Assembly (NCBI GenBank): GCA_041753515.1
Contig: JBGSUE010000020.1
Location: 1-8,601, forward strand
DNA length: 8,601 bases
Direction: 5' to 3'
Origin: JBGSUE01 sp041753515
GTDB taxonomy: Bacteria; Patescibacteriota; Microgenomatia; UBA10105; UBA927
Of this stretch, positions 1 to 6,066 are shown piece after piece (position 1 is the first letter of the stretch; the number at the start of each line of letters is the position of its first letter). The notes under the pieces were generated by a model. The model did not search any database. It saw only the letters and a program-made list of their open reading frames with translations, and was not told the DNA's origin. Made by a program: the position numbers and the translations under genes.

Positions 1-79
1 AAAGGATAATAGCTCCCAAAAGCCCGCCCAGAAAAAACCCGAACCAAAACCGGTTGTCCTGCCTGCCTCCATTATTCAT
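1..79 (-). CDS. YtxH-like small membrane protein, N-terminal part only
   Basis: Partial gene, cut by the left edge of the window; 26 codons are visible. The peptide begins MNNGGRQDNRFWFGFFLGG and continues LLGAIIL. This is a short polar start followed by a Gly- and Phe-rich hydrophobic segment, as in the YtxH family (small proteins with one N-terminal membrane helix and a helical soluble tail, linked to general stress in Bacillus). The ATG overlaps the end of the upstream DUF948-like gene by 8 bases. A G-rich ribosome-binding stretch (AAGGGGG, positions 86-92) lies 6 bases before it, which supports this start over an out-of-frame ATG at 72. Neighbourhood supports the call, because DUF948 (YtxG) and YtxH genes are paired in Firmicutes. 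Too little is visible to see the tail or prove the family. Confidence 0.6.
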   Translation of the reverse strand, partial: MNNGGRQDNRFWFGFFLGGLLGAIIL

Positions 80-332
80 CTTTATCCCCCTTACCTCGTA
101 GCGTTGCAATTGCAGACAAACCGCTTTTCAGACCGGACACAAATCCTCCCATATTCACAACCGTATCACCGACCGTGCCTGTTACCCGACCCATATCATC
201 GATCATTTTATTCGCTTTATGGATGCTTGCTCGAATTTCTCGCAGTATATGATAGACCTGAATTCCCAAAATCACAAATAGTGCGGCGAGAGTAATACTG
301 ATGATGATGATCACAAGCTGTGTGGGTTCCAT
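72..332 (-). CDS. DUF948/YtxG-like small membrane protein
   Basis: An 86-residue protein of unknown biochemical function. Residues about 6-27 form one strongly hydrophobic membrane segment. The rest (about 30-80) is an amphipathic, probably helical stretch containing IREIR-like charged heptads, then a Gly/Val-rich part, ending in the charged tail KGDKDE. This matches the layout of DUF948 proteins (YtxG in Bacillus), which have an N-terminal helix anchor and a cytoplasmic helical segment. The start is an ATG 43 bases after the rodZ-like stop. No strong ribosome-binding site precedes it, so translation may depend on the upstream genes or on an unrecognised signal. The next gene (YtxH-like) overlaps it by 8 bases, so the two are probably made together. 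Family assignment is by pattern and context; another single-pass protein family is possible. Confidence 0.65.
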   Translation of the reverse strand: MEPTQLVIIIISITLAALFVILGIQVYHILREIRASIHKANKMIDDMGRVTGTVGDTVVNMGGFVSGLKSGLSAIATLRGKGDKDE

Positions 333-375
333 GCTCTTTTTACCGTATCACAGGCCTTCTGTCTTTGCAAGTCCT

Positions 376-1020
376 TTATTGGCCTGTCTGGTAGATTACC
401 GTCTTTTCCAATTCAGTTGTTTTTCCGTACCGGGATGTTGAAACGACGATTATTTTTGTTTCACTTCCCTCAAGTGCAATCTGATCGAAAAATTTTCCGT
501 CCGGCTGAACCGGAACACTAATGCCGTTTATCGTCACCGTGGCGTCCGGATCAGTAATACCCAAGACATCTACACGTTTTTGCGTAATGACCAAATTCTC
601 GGACGGGGACTCAAGCAATAATCGCGGCGGTATCAAAATACGCCGGAACTGCAGCCCAAAATATGCGAGAAACACAACGACCAGTACACCCGACAGAACG
701 ATCATAAACCGTCCAGGAGTCAATCTGAATACCGGATTATTGAGCGGTTCCGCAACACCTTTGGGCAACAATTGCGTACGTGATGCTTCCGCCTGCTGTC
801 TGCGGAAAACTGCAAGCATGACTGCAGTATCCAGACCGAGAAAATCAGCATAATTTTTTACAAATCCTTTTGCGTAAGATAATGAAGGCAGACTTTCAAA
901 ATGGTTTTCTTCCAGAGCCCGGAGAAATTTCTCCCTGATTTTAGTTTTGGCCTCGACAGCCTGGTACGTGAGACGTTTTTTCTCCCTCCCGGCCCGTAAA
1001 TACTCACCAATTGTTTTCAT
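376..1020 (-). CDS. rodZ: RodZ-like cell-shape protein (HTH, membrane segment, Ig-like domain)
   Basis: A 214-residue bitopic membrane protein. Residues about 3-65 form a Cro/C1-type helix-turn-helix of the RodZ kind (IGEYLRAGREKKRLTYQAVE, then an FLRALEENHFESLP segment and YAKGFVKNYADFLGLD). In RodZ this domain binds MreB filaments rather than DNA. A basic linker leads to a membrane helix at about 104-124. Residues about 132-211 look like a small beta-sandwich (VDVLGITDPDATVTINGISV, then PDGKF) of the bacterial Ig-like or glucodextranase-B type common outside the membrane in RodZ relatives. It is shorter than E. coli RodZ (about 337 residues), lacking the long Pro/Thr-rich periplasmic linker. 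The ATG overlaps the ftsK TGA (ATGA), so it is probably translated by coupling. Known for the family: links cytoskeleton to wall synthesis. No mreB is in the window, so its partner is not shown. Confidence 0.82.
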   Translation of the reverse strand: MKTIGEYLRAGREKKRLTYQAVEAKTKIREKFLRALEENHFESLPSLSYAKGFVKNYADFLGLDTAVMLAVFRRQQAEASRTQLLPKGVAEPLNNPVFRLTPGRFMIVLSGVLVVVFLAYFGLQFRRILIPPRLLLESPSENLVITQKRVDVLGITDPDATVTINGISVPVQPDGKFFDQIALEGSETKIIVVSTSRYGKTTELEKTVIYQTGQ

Positions 1021-3206
1021 GACTCATTTAATTGCCCGGCAGCTGTTTGTTCAAGTGTGGCATAATATTCTTCCGGGCTTTTAAACAATACGTCACGAGG
1101 CTTGGATCCTTCTGCCGGTCCGACGATGCCAGCTTCCTCCAATTGGTCTAGAATCCGGGCAGCCCTCGCATATCCGACGCTCATGCGCCTCTGGAGCAGG
1201 CTGGCAGACGCCTTATCATGCTGACAAATCAATTTCAAAGCATCATCAAAGAGGGTATCTTTCCCATCTCCCATACTCAGCCCCCCCAAACTGCCTTTTT
1301 TGCCACCTGATACGGGTTGGCTCAATACCTCATCGGTATACTGTGCAGGAGGATTGCTGTCATGAAGAAAATCTACCACCTTTTTCACTTCATGTTCGGA
1401 AACAAACGTACCCTGAATACGGCTCGGTTTCGACTGATCAGCCGGAATATACAGCATGTCACCCCTTCCGAGCAATTTCTCGGCACCCGGCATATCAATA
1501 ATGACACGTGAATCGACCATGCTGGACACGTTAAACGCAATTCTTGAGGGAATATTTGCCTTGATAAGTCCGGTAATAACATCAACTGACGGCCGCTGTG
1601 TAGCTAAAACCAGATGTATTCCCGTTGCCCGTGCCATTTGCGCAATTCGGCAGATCGAATCCTCCACCTCAACCGGAGCGTACGCCATGAGATCAGCAAG
1701 CTCATCGATAAAAATGATGATATACGGCATTGCCTGAAAACCGGACATTTCATTGAATGAATCGATATTGCGGACCCCAACTTCAGCGAACTGCTTATAC
1801 CTTTTGTCCATTTCCCCCATCGCCCACCGGAGTGATGATACTATTTTATCAGGCTCCACGATAACCGGCGTCAACAGATGCGGAACTCCGTTATATCCTG
1901 TCAGTTCAACACGCTTCGGGTCCACAAGAATTAATTTTACCTGGTCAGGTCGTGTGCGGAATAACAAAGAACATATCCACGTGTTTACCAGCACCGATTT
2001 TCCGCTGCCTGTTGTACCGGCAATCAAAACATGGGGCATTTTTCCGATATCCGCGATCAATGGACTTCCTGATACGTCAAGCCCCAATGCAACTGACAAA
2101 TGACTTTTCGATTTGGTCATAGCAGGAGAGTTCAGCATTTTCTTCAGCGTCACAAACTCAAGTCCGCGGTTCGGGATTTCGATACCGACGAGATCACGGC
2201 CCGGAATCGGCGCTTCAATACGCACCTGACCGGTTGGAGCTGACAATACCATCGCCAAATCACTGGACAGGGAGGTCACTTTGGATACTTTTGTACCAAG
2301 CGGAATCCGCAGTGCATATTGTGTAACCGCCGGACCGTTATTCACTTCAACAACCTTAGACCGTATACCGAAACTGCCCAGTGTTTCTTCAATAATGCCT
2401 GCATTTTTCCGTACGTCTCCCCTGTCTGCTTTAGATCCCGGACCGTCCGACAAAATATCAAACGGAGGATATTTCCATGATGCGATGGAAATTTTCGGTT
2501 GGTTCATGGAATCATGAATCATGATATCTGCACCGGGTATTTTTTTCTGTATCTCTGGATTTTTTCCTGCTACTATTCCAGCTGTCACTGGCAGAGATCT
2601 AGCCGGTTTTTCTTCGTCCGTACTCCCTTTTATAACCATAGTCTCCTTCCGATCGCCACCCATAATTCTTATTTCTTTGAGAGTATCCCTTTTCCCCGCA
2701 AATAGGGATCCTGTCAGATTTCCTGTTTTTTCAATAATAAAATTCAGGAAAGATTCCAGCGATGCATTGGACAAAATAATCAAACCAATAATAATAACTA
2801 TAAGAAATACGAGAATTGCCCCCTGTCCGGATAACGCGTTTGAGGCGAAATTCCAAAGATATTCACCAGAGAATCCTGCCCTGCTGATACCCGCTAAACC
2901 CGCAAGCATGAGAGCTATACCGCCGGGTGTCGTCGGTTTTCCGATATCCGATTTAATCTTAAAAAATAACAGGCTCAGTGATATAATAAATATCGGCAGC
3001 AGATAATAGAGCCATCCGATAAAATCGATGATATACGATTTTATTACCTCAAGCACAGAACCTTCTGCAAAATAAGAAATGATAATAAGGATAGCAAAAA
3101 ACCACAACCATAACGCGGCAACGGCATGAACCGTTTCTTTCTTGAGTTTTAAACCGCTTAACTTTCGTCGTCTCCGGTGATATGTCCGTTTCTTCTTTTT
3201 TGCCAT
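1017..3206 (-). CDS. ftsK: FtsK/SpoIIIE-family DNA translocase
   Basis: A 729-residue membrane-anchored, ATP-driven double-stranded DNA pump that clears and sorts chromosome ends at the division septum. The N-terminus is very basic (MAKKKKRTYHRRRRKL). Hydrophobic segments at about 26-46, 60-83, 94-110 and 128-146 give up to four membrane helices. A short linker (about 165-245) leads to the motor: the alpha domain to about 365, then a RecA-like beta domain with Walker A GTTGSGKS (397-404), VDPKRVEL (428-435), Walker B IIIFIDELADLM (496-507) and ATQRPSVDVITGLIKANIPS (535-554). Residues about 646-715 form the gamma winged helix that reads polarity sequences in relatives (ASASLLQRRMSVGYARAARI). 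All motor motifs look intact; the length is usual for short-linker SpoIIIE/FtsK forms. I chose the ATG at 3206 over a GTG at 3218 because AGGTGG sits 8 bases before it. Ends in an ATGA overlap with the rodZ-like gene. Confidence 0.95.
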   Translation of the reverse strand: MAKKKKRTYHRRRRKLSGLKLKKETVHAVAALWLWFFAILIIISYFAEGSVLEVIKSYIIDFIGWLYYLLPIFIISLSLLFFKIKSDIGKPTTPGGIALMLAGLAGISRAGFSGEYLWNFASNALSGQGAILVFLIVIIIGLIILSNASLESFLNFIIEKTGNLTGSLFAGKRDTLKEIRIMGGDRKETMVIKGSTDEEKPARSLPVTAGIVAGKNPEIQKKIPGADIMIHDSMNQPKISIASWKYPPFDILSDGPGSKADRGDVRKNAGIIEETLGSFGIRSKVVEVNNGPAVTQYALRIPLGTKVSKVTSLSSDLAMVLSAPTGQVRIEAPIPGRDLVGIEIPNRGLEFVTLKKMLNSPAMTKSKSHLSVALGLDVSGSPLIADIGKMPHVLIAGTTGSGKSVLVNTWICSLLFRTRPDQVKLILVDPKRVELTGYNGVPHLLTPVIVEPDKIVSSLRWAMGEMDKRYKQFAEVGVRNIDSFNEMSGFQAMPYIIIFIDELADLMAYAPVEVEDSICRIAQMARATGIHLVLATQRPSVDVITGLIKANIPSRIAFNVSSMVDSRVIIDMPGAEKLLGRGDMLYIPADQSKPSRIQGTFVSEHEVKKVVDFLHDSNPPAQYTDEVLSQPVSGGKKGSLGGLSMGDGKDTLFDDALKLICQHDKASASLLQRRMSVGYARAARILDQLEEAGIVGPAEGSKPRDVLFKSPEEYYATLEQTAAGQLNES

Positions 3207-3214
3207 AATAAAAA

Positions 3215-3220
3215 CCACCT
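3215..3220 (-). promoter_or_regulatory. ribosome-binding site of ftsK
   Basis: AGGTGG on the minus strand, 8 bases before the ATG at 3206. A GTG at 3218 lies inside this motif, so that longer in-frame start is unlikely. Confidence 0.65.
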
Positions 3221-3233
3221 GACTGTATCAATT

Positions 3234-3262
3234 AGTATAGTAATTCTCCAGTTATACTTCAA
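3234..3262 (-). promoter_or_regulatory. possible sigma-70-type promoter for ftsK
   Basis: On the minus strand, TTGAAG (3262-3257, four of six matches to the -35 consensus) is followed after exactly 17 bases by TATACT (3239-3234, five of six matches to the -10 consensus). The -35 overlaps the last codons of rnj and the -10 lies in the 45-base gap before ftsK. A transcript would begin near 3227, leaving a leader of about 20 bases that contains the AGGTGG site. It would separate ftsK-rodZ-ytxG/H from the upstream RNA-metabolism genes, though readthrough is also likely because no terminator is visible. The call rests on motif matching alone. Confidence 0.4.
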
Positions 3263-4973
3263 CAACAACAGGGACAATAAGGGGGTAACGCCCGGTTTCC
3301 TTAGATACAAATTCTGCAGTCTGTTCGGAAATTTCCTTTTTCACAAATTGCCAGTTCATCAACCTCCCTTTTTTCAGCTTCATTGATGTACGCACTACGT
3401 GCTTCATTCTTCCGATCAGATCTCCGGACTCTTTCATGTACACAAATCCCCGGGATATGATATCAGGCTCCCCGGCAAGTCTGCCTGTTGCCTGCACGAC
3501 CGGGACAACAATCACCACAATACCTTCAAGCGCAATAGTTTGCCTGTCCCGCAAAACGATATCACGTACATCACCGACACCAAGACCGTCTATCATGATA
3601 TTTTCCAGAGTCACATGGCCAGCGGTCACGCACTCCCCCTGACGTGATATATCAATCTTTGCTCCGTCTTGGGGAATGAGGATATGTTTTGTATCATATC
3701 CAAGCTCCATAACTAAACGCCGGAATTGCATCATATGGCGATACGTTCCTCCTATCGGCCAGATATAATCTGCGCCAAGAGCTGAAACAAGAAGCATTTG
3801 ATCTCCCTGGCTTCCATGCCCTGACACATGAAGATCTTCCATGATACCTGAATATGACACGCGTGCACCTTTCCTGTAGATCTGCTCTATAAGCTCCTCG
3901 ACATCCTCCTCATTTCCCGGTATAGCATCGGCAGAAAACATAACTGTATCAGTTGCGGCAATATGTACATACCGATGGCGGTCGTTGGCAATTCTGGCAA
4001 GCGCGCTATCCGGCTGACCCTGACTGCCGGCAACGATGAGGAATTGTTTGGATACGGGCAGTTTGGTGAGATCCCGATCGCGGATGATATGCTCCCTGGA
4101 AAAGCGCATATATCCGAGTTTCAGGGCTTCTTCCACATTCTGATCAATGGATCTGCCGAAAAATGCAATGCTTCTTCCGGATGCAATCGCTTTTTCGATA
4201 GCAAGCTGGATACGGGAAATATTTGATGATGTTGTTGTAAAAATAAATTTTCCGCTTGCATGAGACAATTCTTTTTCTATCGTTTCTCCGACAATCTGTT
4301 CAGATGGAGTAAAACCGCGCCGCTCACTGCCTAAGCAATCAATAAGAGCAAGCCTGACACCGCTTTTCCCTACTTCATTGATCTTTGCAATTTCGGGTAA
4401 TTTATCGTCCAGAGGTGAAAAATCGAATTTAAAATCACTGCCGTGATAGATAGTGCCAACCGGAGTTTTAATGACAAGATTGGACGCATCGGGAATGGAA
4501 TGGGTCATGCGGACAAATGATACACGAAAAACTCCAATTGACAGCTGTGTATCAAACGTTACCGGCTGGACTTTTTCCTGAATTTTGCTCTCTTTCAGCT
4601 TCAAATTGGCAAAAGCTGATGTCAATTTCGTCCCCCACATTTTCGGCTTGCCTATTTTATTGAACACATAAGGAATGCCGCCGATATGGTCGTCGTGTCC
4701 ATGTGTAAAAACAAGACCGCGGATTTTATTTTTCTTGTCTCCCAGGTACCGCACATCAGGTATAAGCAGGTCTACACCGTACATCTGGGAATCCGGAAAT
4801 CCTATTCCGCAATCTACAATCAGGATATCTTTGAGTCTTCCTTCCACGCGGTATTCATAAACGAACATATTTTTCGTGACACTGCCGATGCCCCCGAGCG
4901 ATATAATCCGAATGGAATCCCTGCCCGAAAATGAGCTTCCGTAGATGGTGTGGGGTGAATTAAAATGTGTCAA
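3252..4973 (-). CDS. rnj: RNase J (metallo-beta-lactamase/beta-CASP ribonuclease)
   Basis: Predicted 573-residue cytoplasmic ribonuclease with 5'-3' exonuclease and endonuclease activity in mRNA turnover and RNA maturation. Order: metallo-beta-lactamase core, beta-CASP insert (about 225-370), rest of the core, then a C-terminal domain (about 465-573). Metal ligands are present: HGHDDH (His91, His93, Asp95, His96), His158 in THSIPDAS, Asp180 in SDFKFD and His386 in HVSGHGSQGD. FFGRSIDQN (271-279) and AGSQGQPDSALARIA (315-329) are family signatures, so the enzyme should be active. The length matches bacterial RNase J (about 555-600). The frame stays open back to a TTG at 5027, but I chose the TTG at 4973. 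It follows AAGGAG by 4 bases and puts the first beta strand (SIRIISLGGIG) at the usual distance. It overlaps the Lon-like gene by 14 bases, implying coupled translation. Confidence 0.93.
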   Translation of the reverse strand: MTHFNSPHTIYGSSFSGRDSIRIISLGGIGSVTKNMFVYEYRVEGRLKDILIVDCGIGFPDSQMYGVDLLIPDVRYLGDKKNKIRGLVFTHGHDDHIGGIPYVFNKIGKPKMWGTKLTSAFANLKLKESKIQEKVQPVTFDTQLSIGVFRVSFVRMTHSIPDASNLVIKTPVGTIYHGSDFKFDFSPLDDKLPEIAKINEVGKSGVRLALIDCLGSERRGFTPSEQIVGETIEKELSHASGKFIFTTTSSNISRIQLAIEKAIASGRSIAFFGRSIDQNVEEALKLGYMRFSREHIIRDRDLTKLPVSKQFLIVAGSQGQPDSALARIANDRHRYVHIAATDTVMFSADAIPGNEEDVEELIEQIYRKGARVSYSGIMEDLHVSGHGSQGDQMLLVSALGADYIWPIGGTYRHMMQFRRLVMELGYDTKHILIPQDGAKIDISRQGECVTAGHVTLENIMIDGLGVGDVRDIVLRDRQTIALEGIVVIVVPVVQATGRLAGEPDIISRGFVYMKESGDLIGRMKHVVRTSMKLKKGRLMNWQFVKKEISEQTAEFVSKETGRYPLIVPVVVEV

Positions 4974-6066
4974 TATACTCCTTGATATTTTCCTGTGTAA
5001 TAAAATATGATGTACCTTTTTTTTCAACTATGTTGCGGGCAATTTTGCGGCATAGAGCATTCAACGTCCTCTCAAGACTCCTGATTCCGGAATCATACCC
5101 GAGTGGCCGGACAAGTTTCGGCCAGATACTTTCATCAATTTTTAAATTCGTATCCGTCAGTCCGGATTCTTTCATGAGTGCCGGTAAAACGTATTTCCTG
5201 GCAATAATAATTTTTTCCTCATCCGTGTATGATGGCATCTGTATCGGCTCTAAACGGTCCATGACGGCTGTGGCAATATGGGTGGTATTATTTGCCGTAG
5301 CGATAAACAATACTTCAGACAGATCAAATGGAAAATCGAGATAATGATCCGTGAAAGCGCTGTTCTGCTCCGGATCCAAAAGTTCCACCAACACTCCCAT
5401 AATGTCACCCCGTGTTGATTCTGCAACACGGTCAATTTCATCCAGTAGCATGACGGGATTTTTTGTACCGGCAGCGCGCAATCCCTTCATCACAAGACCG
5501 ATCTCTGCATCCGGGCGTACACGTGATTGACCCCTCAGATCCAGAGCGCTGCTCATGCCTCCGAAAGGAATACGCACATATTTTCGGCCTAATGCCTGTG
5601 CAATCGATTTGGCAAGTGTCGTCTTTCCCGTACCCACAAGCCCTACAAGACACAAAATCGGCGCGCGTCTGGCAAGAATTGCATGTGAAAGCGTTGAGCT
5701 ATCGGGGTAAACTGTCGTATTTTCATTCCACCTGGCCTGGTTTAATTGAAGAATTGCCAGATACTCCAAAATCCGTTCTTTCACCGGATCAAGGCCGTAA
5801 TGATGTTGATTGAGGATATCTTTGGCAGTCGTCAAATCCAACACATCAGTACTGCGGATGTTCCAGGGAAGACTTACCACCCAATCGATGTACCTGAGCA
5901 TCTGTTCGACATGAACACGGGATTCAATATCGTTTTGAAGCCGAGCCACCTCTTCCAGCTGATCAACAATCCTGTCATTGAGAGCTTTTGGTAAACGGAT
6001 GGAATCGATTTTTTTTCTATACTCCTCTACGATCGTTTTAAGCTGTCCCATATCACTATCATACAC
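4960..6066 (-). CDS. Lon-derived AAA+ ATPase lacking LON and protease domains
   Basis: A 368-residue protein matching only the middle of Lon (usually about 780-810 residues). Residues 8-100 resemble the helical region before the Lon motor (YRKKI, YIDWVVSLPWN, HHYGLDPVKERILEYLA). The AAA+ module follows: Walker A GLVGTGKT (142-149), Walker B VMLLDEID (205-212), LLDPEQNSAFTDHYLDFPFD (229-248), sensor 1 ATANN (256-260), arginine-finger region DRLE (270-273), and sensor 2 in GIRSLERTLNALCRKIA (327-343). The protein stops there. The N-terminal LON substrate-binding domain and the S16 protease with its Ser-Lys pair are absent. Relative to E. coli Lon, as I remember it, there is an extra stretch of about 21 residues before Walker A, and the pore-loop aromatic aligns with Arg184. 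It probably hydrolyses ATP but cannot cleave protein by itself. The GTG start shares one base with the pnp TAG; an ATG at 6051 is the alternative. Possible roles include chaperone, remodeller or RNA-decay partner; none is proven. Confidence 0.85.
   Translation of the reverse strand: MYDSDMGQLKTIVEEYRKKIDSIRLPKALNDRIVDQLEEVARLQNDIESRVHVEQMLRYIDWVVSLPWNIRSTDVLDLTTAKDILNQHHYGLDPVKERILEYLAILQLNQARWNENTTVYPDSSTLSHAILARRAPILCLVGLVGTGKTTLAKSIAQALGRKYVRIPFGGMSSALDLRGQSRVRPDAEIGLVMKGLRAAGTKNPVMLLDEIDRVAESTRGDIMGVLVELLDPEQNSAFTDHYLDFPFDLSEVLFIATANNTTHIATAVMDRLEPIQMPSYTDEEKIIIARKYVLPALMKESGLTDTNLKIDESIWPKLVRPLGYDSGIRSLERTLNALCRKIARNIVEKKGTSYFITQENIKEYIDTF
4978..4983 (-). promoter_or_regulatory. ribosome-binding site of rnj inside the Lon-like gene
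   Basis: AAGGAG on the minus strand, 4 bases before the TTG at 4973-4971 and within the last codons of the upstream ATPase gene. It decides the rnj start, since no ATG or GTG lies near the expected N-terminus. The spacing is slightly short. Confidence 0.6.

Noticed and set aside
333..375. Possible promoter before the DUF948-like gene (TTGCAA, 17 bases, TACGGT).
   Set aside because: The -10 matches only three of six consensus bases.
350..387. Seven-base perfect inverted repeat (ACAGGCC ... GGCCTGT) around the rodZ stop, with a 24-base spacer.
   Set aside because: Long loop, short stem and no T-tract, so not a standard terminator. One arm is made of RodZ codons. Chance is a fair explanation.
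521..853. Plus-strand open frame of 110 codons opposite the rodZ-like gene.
   Set aside because: Antisense to a well-supported gene, no domain, low-complexity Thr/Arg/Asn composition.
1017..1020. Possible alternative genetic code with TGA read as an amino acid, as in some candidate phyla.
   Set aside because: The ftsK TGA falls at the natural end of the gamma-domain tail and in an ATGA overlap with a good rodZ start; none of the genes has an internal TGA.
2521..3006. Plus-strand open frame of 161 codons opposite ftsK.
   Set aside because: Lies fully antisense to a clear FtsK coding region, shows no recognisable domain and is explained as a shadow frame.
4960..5100. Idea that the Lon-like gene is a full lon broken by a frameshift or stop near its end.
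   Set aside because: The sequence after the stop is the RNase J N-terminus, with no trace of an S16 protease domain in any frame, and the 5' end abuts pnp with no room for a LON domain.
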